Assembly: GCF_000022145.1 (NCBI RefSeq)
Contig: NC_011891.1
Span: forward strand, 4,694,501 to 4,758,500
Origin: Anaeromyxobacter dehalogenans 2CP-1
GTDB lineage: Bacteria > Myxococcota > Myxococcia > Myxococcales > Anaeromyxobacteraceae
Direction of reading: 5' to 3'
Length of the DNA stretch: 64,000 bases
Positions 17,057-25,438 of the stretch are shown here, piece after piece (position 1 is the first letter of the stretch; each line of letters starts with the position of its first letter). The notes under the pieces are model-generated. The model worked only from the letters and a program-made list of their open reading frames with translations, ran no database searches and was not told where the DNA came from. Both the position numbers and the translations under genes were made by a program.

Positions 17057-17211
17057 CCCGCTCCAGGGGCCCGATCCGGCCCGCCAACCCCGCGATATCG
17101 GGCGATGTCCCGGCTTACCCCGCACCCGCCGTCCCGGCCAGTTTTCGCCCCCGCGCCGTAAGCGCGCGCTGACTACCGTCCGGGACGGATCCCGTGCGAT
17201 AAGGGCGCAAA

Positions 17212-18033
17212 ATGATCCGGAAGATCGTCCACATCGACGAGTCGAAGTGCGATGGCTGCGGCCAGTGCATCCCCTCCTGCGCCGAGGGCGCCATCGCGCT
17301 CGTGAACGGCAAGGCGCGGCTCTCGGGCGACGCGCTCTGCGACGGGCTGGGCGCCTGCCTCGGCGAGTGCCCGCAGGGCGCCATCACCGTGGTCGAGCGC
17401 GACGCCGACGCGTTCGACGAGGCCGTGGTCGCCGCGCACCTCGCGCGCCAGGGCCGCGCGCCCGCGGCAGACCACGCAGCCAAGGCGCCGGCGCCACCCG
17501 CCGCTTCGCCGGCGCGCCCCCGCCCGCTGCTCTCGGTGGTGCCGTCCGGCGACCCCGCGCCCCAGGGCGGCGGCTGCCCCGGCTCGCGGGCCCGCACCTT
17601 GCCGCCCCGCGGCCGGCCCGTCGCGGCCGCCGCGTCCCGCGGCCCGGCCACCCCGGCCAGCGGCGAGAGCCGGCTGACGCACTGGCCGGTGCAGCTCCAC
17701 CTCGTGCCCGTCGGCGCGCCCTGGCTCGACGGCGCCGACCTGCTCGTCGCGGCGGACTGCGTGCCGTTCGCCTGCGCGCGCTTCCACGACGACCTGCTCG
17801 CCGGCCACGCGCTGGTGGTCGGGTGCCCGAAGCTCGACGACAACCGCTTCTACGCCGAGAAGCTCGGGCAGATGCTCGCCCGCTCCGACGTCCGCAGCGT
17901 GACCGTGGCGCGCATGGAGGTCCCCTGCTGCGGCGGCATCTCCATGGCCGCCCGCCAGGCCATCGCCGCCTCCGGCAAGGCCATCCCGCTCCGCGACGTG
18001 GTGGTGGGCGTGGACGGCGCGCTGCACGGGTGA
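17212..18033 (+). CDS. 4Fe-4S ferredoxin-domain iron-sulfur protein
   Basis: A 273-residue protein beginning with a bacterial ferredoxin-like domain: Cys13, 16, 19 and 23 (CxxCxxCxxxC) give one complete [4Fe-4S] site; the second set, Cys43, 49 and 53 (CDGLGACLGECP), has only three cysteines in the standard region. A low-complexity linker (about 80-155) follows, then a C-terminal domain with further cysteines in DCVPFAC, VGCPKLDD and VPCCGGI that could bind another cluster. The same architecture is common in anaerobes; a redox role is likely but the partner is unknown. AAGGG sits 7 bases before ATG 17212; a palindrome CCGTCC-G-GGACGG lies just upstream at about 17178-17190. Confidence 0.8.
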   Translation: MIRKIVHIDESKCDGCGQCIPSCAEGAIALVNGKARLSGDALCDGLGACLGECPQGAITVVERDADAFDEAVVAAHLARQGRAPAADHAAKAPAPPAASPARPRPLLSVVPSGDPAPQGGGCPGSRARTLPPRGRPVAAAASRGPATPASGESRLTHWPVQLHLVPVGAPWLDGADLLVAADCVPFACARFHDDLLAGHALVVGCPKLDDNRFYAEKLGQMLARSDVRSVTVARMEVPCCGGISMAARQAIAASGKAIPLRDVVVGVDGALHG

Positions 18034-18201
18034 GAGCACGTGAACCCATCCCCTCCCGTCGCCGCGGCGGCCGATCCGCGTCGCATCGCTTCGTTGCTCC
18101 TCCCTCACATGCCGACGGGCATGCTCGGTCGTCGCGCCTCGCGCTGCTCGCGGCTCGACCGCCTGGCTCGGTCCGGAGATTGATTCACGCGCTCTGACCG
18201 C

Positions 18202-18207
18202 TACGAT
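18202..18207 (+). promoter_or_regulatory. Candidate -10 element for a leaderless transcript
   Basis: TACGAT preceded by GC, ending 7 bases before the GTG at 18215. No Shine-Dalgarno is visible. Confidence 0.4.
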
Positions 18208-18214
18208 CCGGTGC

Positions 18215-18646
18215 GTGACCGCCCGGATCGTCCTGTTCGCGCTCGAGGACCTGCGCGCCCGCCACGCGAGCGCGCTCCCGCCCGGCGCCGACCCGCGCCA
18301 CGACACCGCGCCGTTCCGGCGCTTCCGCGCCGCGCTGCTCGACCTCGCGGCCGCGGCGGCCACCGGGCCGGCCGAGCTCTCCATGTGGTGGGAGGGCACG
18401 TACAACGGCTACGTGCTGGCGGTGGCCGCCGAGCCCGCCGAGGCGCTCGAGGCCCTCGATCCGTCGCCGGCCTGCCCGCCCGACGGCGAGAGGGTCGCGC
18501 CCCCGCGCGCGGATCGGTATCCTCTCGCCCGCGTCGAGCCCGGGCGCGCCGCGGTGGCGCGCGATCCGGACGGCGCCACCTACGAGGCGCCGTTCGGATC
18601 GGCCTCCGGCCACTTCGGCGCGCCGGGCATGCGGAGGATCCCATGA
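18215..18646 (+). CDS. Hypothetical protein upstream of the quinone oxidoreductase
   Basis: A 143-residue protein I do not recognise. It has no signal peptide or membrane segment; the centre contains WWEGTYNGYVLAV and the end is low in hydrophobic residues. Evidence that it is real: a -10-like element 7 bases before its GTG, and an ATGA overlap with the following gene, which has its own SD inside this frame. Perhaps a small cytoplasmic partner of the oxidoreductase. Confidence 0.6.
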   Translation: MTARIVLFALEDLRARHASALPPGADPRHDTAPFRRFRAALLDLAAAAATGPAELSMWWEGTYNGYVLAVAAEPAEALEALDPSPACPPDGERVAPPRADRYPLARVEPGRAAVARDPDGATYEAPFGSASGHFGAPGMRRIP

Positions 18647-19623
18647 AGGCGGTCGTGTTCGGCGGCAAGGGCGGTCCCGAGGTCATCGCGCTGCGCGAGC
18701 TGCCGGACCCGGCGCCGGCGCGGGGCGAGGTGCTGGTGCGCGTGCGCGCCGCGGCGCTGAACCGCGCCGACCTGCTGCAGCGGCGCGGGCTCTACCCTCC
18801 GCCCCCGGGCTACCGCGAGGACGTGCCGGGCCTGGAGCTCGCCGGCGAGGTGGCCGCGGTCGGCGCGGGCGTCACCGCCTGGAAGCCGGGCGACCGGGTC
18901 ATGGCCATCGCGGCCGGCGAGGCGCAGGCCGAGCTGTGCCTGGTGCACGAGCGGATGCTCGTGCGCATCCCGGACCGGCTCTCGTTCGAGGAGGCCGGCG
19001 CGATCCCGGAGGCCGGGATGACCTCGCACGACGCGCTGTTCACCCTGGGTGGCCTGCGGCCCGGCTGGCCGGTGCTGATCCACGCGGTCGGCTCGGGCGT
19101 CTCCACCGCCGCGGTGCAGATCGCGAAGGCGGCCGGGGCGACGGTGATCGGCACCTCGCGCACCGCCGAGAAGCTGGAGCGGGCGAGGGCGCTCGGCCTC
19201 GACCACGGGATCCTGGTGGGCAAGGACGAGCCGCGCTTCGCCGACGAGGTGAAGAAGGTCGCCGGCCGCTGCCCGCTCGTGCTCGACTTCGTGGGCGGGC
19301 CGTACACCGCCGAGAACCTGGCCGCGCTCGCCACCGGGGGGCGCATCGTGGTGATCGGCACCATGGGCGGCGGGAAGCCGACGGTGGACCTCGGCGCGCT
19401 CATGCGCGCGCGGGGCAGCATCGTGGGCACCGTGCTCCGGCCGCGGCCGCTCGAGGAGAAGATCGCGGCCACGCAGGCGTTCGCGAAGGACGTCCTGCCG
19501 CTCGTCGCGGCGGGCAGGGTGAAGCCGGTGGTGGACGCGGTGATCCCGGCGGCCCAGGTGCGCGAGGCGCACGAGCGGATGGAGCGGAACGAGAGCTTCG
19601 GCAAGCTCGTGCTGGCGTTCTGA
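18643..19623 (+). CDS. NAD(P)H quinone oxidoreductase (zinc-type alcohol dehydrogenase superfamily, PIG3-like)
   Basis: A 326-residue medium-chain dehydrogenase/reductase of the quinone-oxidoreductase branch. It has the N-terminal GroES-like part (ALNRADLLQRRGLYPPPPG), the LELAGEVAAVGAGV segment, and the Rossmann motif VLIHAVGSGVSTAAVQIAK; zinc-ligand cysteines of alcohol dehydrogenases are absent. Related enzymes reduce quinones with NADPH. CGGAGG lies 6 bases before ATG 18643. Cotranscribed with the hypothetical gene upstream. Confidence 0.9.
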   Translation: MKAVVFGGKGGPEVIALRELPDPAPARGEVLVRVRAAALNRADLLQRRGLYPPPPGYREDVPGLELAGEVAAVGAGVTAWKPGDRVMAIAAGEAQAELCLVHERMLVRIPDRLSFEEAGAIPEAGMTSHDALFTLGGLRPGWPVLIHAVGSGVSTAAVQIAKAAGATVIGTSRTAEKLERARALGLDHGILVGKDEPRFADEVKKVAGRCPLVLDFVGGPYTAENLAALATGGRIVVIGTMGGGKPTVDLGALMRARGSIVGTVLRPRPLEEKIAATQAFAKDVLPLVAAGRVKPVVDAVIPAAQVREAHERMERNESFGKLVLAF

Positions 19624-19680
19624 CGATCCGGGCCGGACCACGGCCGGCCGCGAGGCCGGGCCGTGGTCCGCGTCCCCGCG

Positions 19681-21537
19681 CTACCGCCGGCGGCGCCGCA
19701 CCGCGCCGGCCAGGCCGAGCAGCGCCAGCAGCCCGCCCGCGCCGCTGCGGCAGCCGCTCGGCGCGATGACGCCCGCCTGCAGCCCGCCGCCGGCACCGCC
19801 GCCGCCCGAGCCGCTCCCCGTGCCGCTGCCCGGAGCCCCCGGCGCGCCGCCGCCCAGCTCCACGATGCGCCGGGCGATCCGCTCGCGCGCGGCGAGCAGG
19901 TCGGCCGGGCTCACCTCGGCGTCGTAGGGGTGCGGGAAGAGCGCGCCGGAGATCTCCCGCGCCAGCGCGCCGTCGCCGAGGTCGGTGAGCAGCTTCAGGT
20001 ACTCGTAGTCCTCCATGCCCTCGCGGATCATCTTCAGGCGGATGGAGGCGACCGGGATCTGCGTGGTGCCGCCCACCTTCGCCGGCGTGCCCGGGTAGAA
20101 CAGCGTCCCGTCCCCGTTGCCGGAGAAGTCCCACTGGTTGTTCCAGGGGTCGTGCGAGTACGCCATGGTGGTCTCGTAGTAGAGCTCGCCCGTCACCCGG
20201 TGGTTGAACGAGATCCACTCCATGGCGCGGTTCCGCACCGCGGACGCGTCGATCATGTAGCTCGGCCAGCCGGTGAAGTAGCGATCCGAGTCGCTCGGCG
20301 AGCCCATGTCCACGGTCCCGCCGCAGCCGTGGCTCATGCAGCTCTGGTAGGTCCACACCTCGCGGCGCGGCGACCCGGCCAGGAAGGCGTCGTAGGCGGC
20401 GCGCTGCGGCCCGGCGAACCGCTCGCCGGCGCGGTCGTCGAGGAAGTTCACCACCGGCACGAGCACGTCGATGGACGAGGTGACGCCGGCCGCGTCGGCC
20501 TGCTGGACGGTGGTGGTGACGAGGGTGCGCAGGGCCGGGGACACCGCGCGCGCCGAGGCGGCGCGCGCCGGGATGTCGCCCCAGGCGCACTGGAGCGGGG
20601 GCTCGTCGCAGGTGTACTGGAACAGCCGGTCGTCCCAGCCGCGCGACTGGAAGAAGCTCGCCCAGGAGGCGTAGCCGGAGCTCCCGCCCAGGTACTCGAC
20701 CGAGGTGGCCTGCGCGCCGGGCAGCGACGTCGCCGCGCCGCCGTCGAACAGCGGGCCGAAGAAGCTCGCGAAGTGGGCGAGGTCGCGGTTGCCGTCGTCG
20801 ATGCGCGAGAGCGTGACGCGGTGATCGAGCGCGAGCTGGCCGTAGCGCCCGCGCAGCGTCGAGAGCGCGTCGCCGGAGACGCCGTGCGCGGTGTTGAGCG
20901 TGCCCCAGGACAGCCCGAACGCGCTCTTCAGCGACGCGGTGGAGGGCAGCGTGAACGGCCAGACGGTGAGCGTCACCGGGACGGTCGCCTCGCCCCCGTC
21001 CCAGGTCACCTGCACCGAGCCGGCGTACTCGCCCGCGGGCGCGTCCGGGGGCACGTGGACCTCCACCCAGACGGCCCGGCTCTCGCCCGCCGGCACGGCG
21101 AAGGGGAAGGCGTTCCGCCGCTCGCCCGTCAGCTCGTCCACGTCCGGCACCAGGGCGTCGGGCCACGGCCCCGTCCCCCCGTCGAGCGCGGAGGGGTTCG
21201 CGAGGTGGATGATCGCCTCGCGGTACAGCCGGACCGGGAGCGAGGCCGGGCCGGTCAGCCCGGCGGTGGTGGCGCGGACGCCGGTGGCGGCGCCGGTGAT
21301 CACCACCTGGAACGCCTCGAACTCGTTGCGCGCGGCGGTGAGCGCGGCACCGCCGGGCGCGCGCGCGGGGGCGGCGGGGCGGATCTTCTCGGTGGAGGTG
21401 GCGGTCCAGACCGAGGCGGCCTGGGCGGGGAGCGCTGCGAACAGCAGGGCGAGGACGGCGGCGAACGCGGCGGGGGCCGCGAGCGGTCGGAGCGTCAAAG
21501 GAGGCTCTCCATGTAGGGACGCCGCCCTGATCAGCAT
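19681..21537 (-). CDS. Secreted DUF4091 (glycoside-hydrolase-like) protein with MYXO-CTERM-like tail
   Basis: A 618-residue exported protein. After a signal peptide ending near ALPAQA, the main part matches DUF4091-type proteins: N-terminal beta domain, then a TIM-barrel-like region with DDRLFQYTCDEPP (the acid pair expected at a GH123-like active site) and the typical KMIREGMEDYEYLKLL helix close to the end. A Gly/Ser linker leads to a C-terminal signature of Cys, a hydrophobic helix (LLALLGLAGAV) and RRRR: the MYXO-CTERM pattern, processed in myxobacteria by the intramembrane protease myxosortase and anchored at the surface. ATG 21537 has GGAGGG 8 bases upstream; an alternative TTG at 21498 also has a good site and would give a cleaner signal peptide. 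Confidence 0.82.
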   Translation of the reverse strand: MLIRAASLHGEPPLTLRPLAAPAAFAAVLALLFAALPAQAASVWTATSTEKIRPAAPARAPGGAALTAARNEFEAFQVVITGAATGVRATTAGLTGPASLPVRLYREAIIHLANPSALDGGTGPWPDALVPDVDELTGERRNAFPFAVPAGESRAVWVEVHVPPDAPAGEYAGSVQVTWDGGEATVPVTLTVWPFTLPSTASLKSAFGLSWGTLNTAHGVSGDALSTLRGRYGQLALDHRVTLSRIDDGNRDLAHFASFFGPLFDGGAATSLPGAQATSVEYLGGSSGYASWASFFQSRGWDDRLFQYTCDEPPLQCAWGDIPARAASARAVSPALRTLVTTTVQQADAAGVTSSIDVLVPVVNFLDDRAGERFAGPQRAAYDAFLAGSPRREVWTYQSCMSHGCGGTVDMGSPSDSDRYFTGWPSYMIDASAVRNRAMEWISFNHRVTGELYYETTMAYSHDPWNNQWDFSGNGDGTLFYPGTPAKVGGTTQIPVASIRLKMIREGMEDYEYLKLLTDLGDGALAREISGALFPHPYDAEVSPADLLAARERIARRIVELGGGAPGAPGSGTGSGSGGGGAGGGLQAGVIAPSGCRSGAGGLLALLGLAGAVRRRRR

Positions 21538-21737
21538 ACAGCCTGCCCTCCGGCGTCTCGTTCAGGTGCTGATCTGCCATGAGGGTCGGGGCCGACACCA
21601 CAGACGGGCGAGCAGGCGCCCGCCAGCGGCCGTGCCGGCGCGCGCCCGCCCGGCCGGTCGCCGCTCATCACTGTTCGTGAATTGCCCGTCGGTGAACACG
21701 CCCCGCGGCGGCAAGCGCCGCCGCCGGGCGGAGGACC

Positions 21738-21743
21738 TAGCTT
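21738..21743 (+). promoter_or_regulatory. Candidate -10 element for a leaderless transcript
   Basis: TAGCTT, ending 8 bases before the ATG at 21752; no Shine-Dalgarno between. Confidence 0.4.
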
Positions 21744-21751
21744 GCGCCCCG

Positions 21752-22894
21752 ATGCGCGTTCTCTACCTGCACTACGGCCCCCAGTCCGGCGTCACCGCCG
21801 CCGTCACCCGCAGCCTGGCGGAGGCCGGCGCGGAGGTGGTCGACGCGAACCCGGCCGAGGGCTTCCTCTACCAGCTCCGCCCCGGCTGCCGGATCCCGAA
21901 CGTCCGGCCCGCGGTGGTGCGCGCCGTCGCCGAGGCGCTGCGCACGCACGGCCGGAGCTGGAAGCCGTACTACCTGCACACCACGTTCGCGTTCGATCAC
22001 CTCTCGGCGCGGGCCGGCGAGGCCATCCGGCGCGCCGGGGCCGACGCGGTGATCCAGGCCGGCGTGCTGTTCTCGCCCGGCCTCGTCCCCGACGTCCCGT
22101 ACCACCTGTACCTCGACCACACCCGCGCCATCGCCGAGCGCTACCCGCCGCTCGAGGGCCTCCCGCCGCCGGTGCCCTACGCGCCGGAGTGGCGCGCCCG
22201 CGAGGAGGCGGTGTACCGCGGCGCGGCGGGCATCTTCACCATGAGCGAGGCGGTGCGCACCTCCCTCCTCTCCGACTACGGCGTGAGCCCGGCCCGCGTC
22301 CACGTGGTGGGCGCCGGCCCGAACGTCGAGCCCGGGCCGCGCGACCTGGGGCTGGCGCGCGAGCCGCTGGTGCTGTTCGTGGGCCGGAACTTCGTGCCGA
22401 AGGGCGGGCCGGAGCTGCTCGAGGCGTTCCGCGAGGTGCGCCGCGTCCACCCGCGCGCGCGCCTCGCGCTCGTCACCTCGCGGGCGCCGGCCGCGCTCCC
22501 GGAGGGCGTCACCGACCACGGCCTGCTCGGCAAGGAGGCGCTCGCCCGCCTCTACGCCACCGCGGCGGTGTTCGCGCTCCCGACGCTGCGCGAGGCGTTC
22601 GGGCTGTCCTTCCTCGAGGCCATGGCGTTCGAGCTGCCGGTGGTGGCGAGCCGGATCGAGGCCATCCCGGAGATCGTGGCCGACGGCGACACCGGGCTGC
22701 TCGTCCCGCCGCGCGATCCCGCCGCCCTCGCCGCCGCGCTGACGGCGCTGCTCGGCGACCCGGCCCGCGCCCGTGCCATGGGCGTCGCCGGCCGCGCGCG
22801 CGCCGCGGCCCGCTTCGGCTGGGCGCGCGCCGCCGCGCGCATGCTGGAGGTGCTGCGGCCCGCGCCCGCCCTGGCCACCGGCCGCGGGGCGTGA
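21752..22894 (+). CDS. GT4-family glycosyltransferase (paralogue of the one at 31764)
   Basis: A 380-residue GT-B fold glycosyltransferase of family 4. The N-terminal LYLHYGPQSGVTAAV is the acceptor-domain start; the C-terminal nucleotide-sugar domain has LFVGRNFVPKGG, the EAFGLSFLEAM motif (the E-x7-E pair of GT4 enzymes) and VPPRDPAALAAAL. It likely adds a sugar to a surface polysaccharide or lipid. It is clearly homologous along its length to the protein at 31764-33008 (HYG.QSGVTAA, LDHTRA, EAVYRGA, VVGAGxNV). No Shine-Dalgarno; a TAGCTT element lies 8 bases before ATG. Confidence 0.9.
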   Translation: MRVLYLHYGPQSGVTAAVTRSLAEAGAEVVDANPAEGFLYQLRPGCRIPNVRPAVVRAVAEALRTHGRSWKPYYLHTTFAFDHLSARAGEAIRRAGADAVIQAGVLFSPGLVPDVPYHLYLDHTRAIAERYPPLEGLPPPVPYAPEWRAREEAVYRGAAGIFTMSEAVRTSLLSDYGVSPARVHVVGAGPNVEPGPRDLGLAREPLVLFVGRNFVPKGGPELLEAFREVRRVHPRARLALVTSRAPAALPEGVTDHGLLGKEALARLYATAAVFALPTLREAFGLSFLEAMAFELPVVASRIEAIPEIVADGDTGLLVPPRDPAALAAALTALLGDPARARAMGVAGRARAAARFGWARAAARMLEVLRPAPALATGRGA

Positions 22895-22897
22895 GCG

Positions 22898-23557
22898 TCA
22901 CGGCGGCGGCTGGAGCGTGCGGACCTTCGCGACGAGGTCGTTGAACCAGTCCTGGACCGTGCCGCGCACGTCGTCGTGGTCCTGGTGGTAGGCGTTCAGG
23001 TGGCAGACGAACTGGAGCGCGGTGACGCCGTCGCCGGCGTCGGTCGCGACGAGCGATCCGTCCTGCACCTCGACGTTCACCGTGCCGTGGATGCGCTGGT
23101 AGCGGAAGCCGATCACCTCGGGCGCCTCGACCGTGCCCACCAGCGGCCCGCCCCGGTAGGCGATCACCCAGTGCACCCGGAGGCCCGACGGGCCGGCCTC
23201 GTAGCGGATCTCGAACGAGAGCGGGAAGTCCGGCTCGACTGTGCCGGTCACGCGCCAGTCCGCGCCGTGGATGTGGCTGGTGGCCGGGTCCTGCAGCGCC
23301 TCCCAGACGACCGGGAGCGGCACGTGCACGTAGGCCGCGCCGTGCGCCCACGACCACTCGGGCCCGTCGCCGTCCACGGTCACCAGCGTCTCGGGGTGGG
23401 GATCCCCCTCCACGGGCGCGGGGAAGCTCGCCCTGCAGTCCTCCAGCGGCTCGTAGCCGGCGGACGGATCGAAGGGGCTGTCGGTGTTCCCGCAGCCGCG
23501 GCCGCACCCGGCGAGCGCGACGATGGCGGCGAGCCCGAGCCGGCGGACGGTGCGCAT
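22898..23557 (-). CDS. Lipoprotein with a possible SRPBCC-like domain
   Basis: A 219-residue lipoprotein: signal with lipobox LAGC (cysteine about residue 18), followed by CGRGCGN. The remainder contains VHVPLPVVWEALQDPATSHIHG, a pattern like the start of polyketide-cyclase/START (SRPBCC) domains, and long beta strands afterwards, so a helix-grip fold binding a hydrophobic ligand is plausible. Not otherwise recognised. It ends 3 bases from the stop of the convergent glycosyltransferase. Start ATG 23557 preceded by GGTGGAGG; a TACGCT element lies about 20 bases upstream. Confidence 0.65.
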   Translation of the reverse strand: MRTVRRLGLAAIVALAGCGRGCGNTDSPFDPSAGYEPLEDCRASFPAPVEGDPHPETLVTVDGDGPEWSWAHGAAYVHVPLPVVWEALQDPATSHIHGADWRVTGTVEPDFPLSFEIRYEAGPSGLRVHWVIAYRGGPLVGTVEAPEVIGFRYQRIHGTVNVEVQDGSLVATDAGDGVTALQFVCHLNAYHQDHDDVRGTVQDWFNDLVAKVRTLQPPP

Positions 23558-23747
23558 CGCGACCTCCACCGTCAGCGTAGCGCCGGCGGCACGCACCGAT
23601 CCGGCCCTGCTGCGCTCCGTCCTTCGGGGCGCGCCCGACGGACGCGGCCGGAGGGGCGAACCCGGGACGGCGGGCCACGCCCGGTGCGTTGACGGGCCCG
23701 CTCCCGGGTGGTGCGCTTCGTCCGTCCACTTCACAGGGGGAACCACC

Positions 23748-24419
23748 GTGCGCACCACGCGAATCGCCCTCGCCCTCGCGGCGCTCTCTGCGGCCGGCTG
23801 CGGCTCCAGCAGCAACGACGGCGGCGGTCCCACCGAGCTCACCGGCACGATCCGCGGCCAGCCCTTCACCGTGGTGGAGGCGGCGTTCGCCGGGCCGGAG
23901 GCCTCGAACGACTGCAGCATCGAGGTCGGCCTGCCGGCGCCGCTCCCGTACGCGCCCTCGTCGGTGCTGATCGGCTTCTCGAAGAGCCCCGGCCTGTGCC
24001 AGACGCTCACCACGCCCTGCGCCATGAAGAAGAGCTTCGGCCTGGTGGGCGGGCTGCTGGTCCACGCGCGCATCGGCCAGCCGGGCACCCCCGTGACCGC
24101 CCCGCCGCTCGACGCCGCCGGCTACACGGTGGTGACCGATCCGAGCAGCCTCACCCCGGACGCCACCGGCGCGGTGCGGGTGGGCATCTTCTCGGCCAAC
24201 GAGACCGACGACGCCTGCGTGGACAAGGCGTCCATCGACGCGACCGGCACCGCCACCGTGACCGCGATCTCGGCGAACGAGATCCGTGGGTCGCTCGACC
24301 TCACCTTCACGGACGGCGGCACGCTGAAGGGGCCGTTCGTCGCGCAGAAGTGCGCCGTCACCTACGACGCGTGCGACCCGGCGCCGCCCGTCTGCAACGG
24401 CACGCCGACCTGCAACTGA
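23748..24419 (+). CDS. Hypothetical lipoprotein
   Basis: A 223-residue lipoprotein, GTG start with CAGGGGG 7 bases upstream. The signal ends in the lipobox SAAGC, followed by a Gly/Ser/Asp-rich spacer. Six or more cysteines (for example in NDCSIE, GLCQTL, TPCAMK, DDACVD, QKCAVTYDAC and the terminal CNGTPTC) suggest disulphide bonds. No family recognised; Thr/Ala-rich and beta-predicted. It precedes the PAP2-like gene by 6 bases and is probably in the same operon. Confidence 0.65.
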   Translation: MRTTRIALALAALSAAGCGSSSNDGGGPTELTGTIRGQPFTVVEAAFAGPEASNDCSIEVGLPAPLPYAPSSVLIGFSKSPGLCQTLTTPCAMKKSFGLVGGLLVHARIGQPGTPVTAPPLDAAGYTVVTDPSSLTPDATGAVRVGIFSANETDDACVDKASIDATGTATVTAISANEIRGSLDLTFTDGGTLKGPFVAQKCAVTYDACDPAPPVCNGTPTCN

Positions 24420-24425
24420 GGCCGC

Positions 24426-25292
24426 TTGATCGCGCTCGCCGCCGCGCTCGCCCTCGCGCTCGCGCCGGGCGCCGCGGCCGCGGAGGAGCCCGGGCCGTTC
24501 CTGGGCGAGGGGACCCGCTGGGCGGACCTCCCGGTGGTCCGGCGCGTCCTGCTCGACGTGGTGGCGATCCCGGCCGACGCGCCGCGCTGGAGCGCACCGG
24601 ACGCGGCCGGGCTCGCGGTCGCGCTCGGCGCGGGGCTGGCGCTCATGTGGCCCGCCCACCCGTCGGCCGACGTTCGGCTCGACCGCTGGATCACCCGCGA
24701 GCTGAACCCGCACCTGCCGCTGGTCTGGAACGACGTGGTGCAGCCCGCGCTGTGGGGCGGGATCGCGGTGGGCGGCCTCGGGACGTGGTGGCTCGCGACC
24801 GCCCGCGGCGACGCCCACCTCGCGCAAGGGTGCTCGCTCATGGCGGAGGCGCTCACGGTGGCGCAGGCGTATCACGTGTCGGTGAAGCTGCTCGTCGGAC
24901 GCGAGGGACCGCACGACGGCGCGGGCGAGGGCCGCGTGCTCGGCCCGCGCGCCTCGCTCCGGCTCTACCCCTCCGGCACCCCCTCCGGCCACGCCGCCAC
25001 GCTGTACTCGCTGCTCTCCGCGGGGACGGCGTACTTCGAGCCGCCGCTCGCGGCGCAGCTCGGGCTGCACGCGCTGGCGGGCGGGCTGGTGGCGTTCCAC
25101 GTCATCGACCACCGCCACTTCCTCTCCGACTCGCTGCTCGGCTCGGTGCTGGGCTGGTCGGTGGGGCGATGGGTGGTGCTGCACCGGCGCTCCGACCCGG
25201 ACGCGCCGCCCTCTCGCGGCGGGTCGTCCCTCGCGCTCGTGCCGCTGCCGCTGCCGTCCGGCGCGGGGCTGGCGCTCGCCGGCACGCTCTAG
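24426..25292 (+). CDS. PAP2-like membrane phosphatase, degenerate motifs
   Basis: A 288-residue membrane protein with a signal-like N-terminus and several hydrophobic helices. The PAP2/phosphatidate phosphatase fold is suggested by SVKLLVGREGP (weakened motif 1, K-x6-RP), the clear PSGHA (motif 2) and DHRHFLSD (motif 3, H-x3-D). The motif 3 arginine position holds His. If active it would dephosphorylate a lipid or polyprenyl phosphate in the periplasm. TTG start 24426, with TGAGG 5 bases upstream overlapping the previous stop. It lies before a flippase and a polytopic protein, fitting a glycan-lipid carrier role. Confidence 0.65.
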   Translation: MIALAAALALALAPGAAAAEEPGPFLGEGTRWADLPVVRRVLLDVVAIPADAPRWSAPDAAGLAVALGAGLALMWPAHPSADVRLDRWITRELNPHLPLVWNDVVQPALWGGIAVGGLGTWWLATARGDAHLAQGCSLMAEALTVAQAYHVSVKLLVGREGPHDGAGEGRVLGPRASLRLYPSGTPSGHAATLYSLLSAGTAYFEPPLAAQLGLHALAGGLVAFHVIDHRHFLSDSLLGSVLGWSVGRWVVLHRRSDPDAPPSRGGSSLALVPLPLPSGAGLALAGTL

Positions 25293-25438
25293 TCCCCCCG
25301 GACCGGGACCCGTCCGTCGGCGCCGCTCGGCCCGGCCCCGCCCACGCGCTGCGCCACTGCCCGCGCGGGCGGTGCCGCCCGGGCCGCCCACGCGCCGCGC
25401 CGTGGCGCGAGGCGCATCGTTCGGTGCGGAGGGAACGT

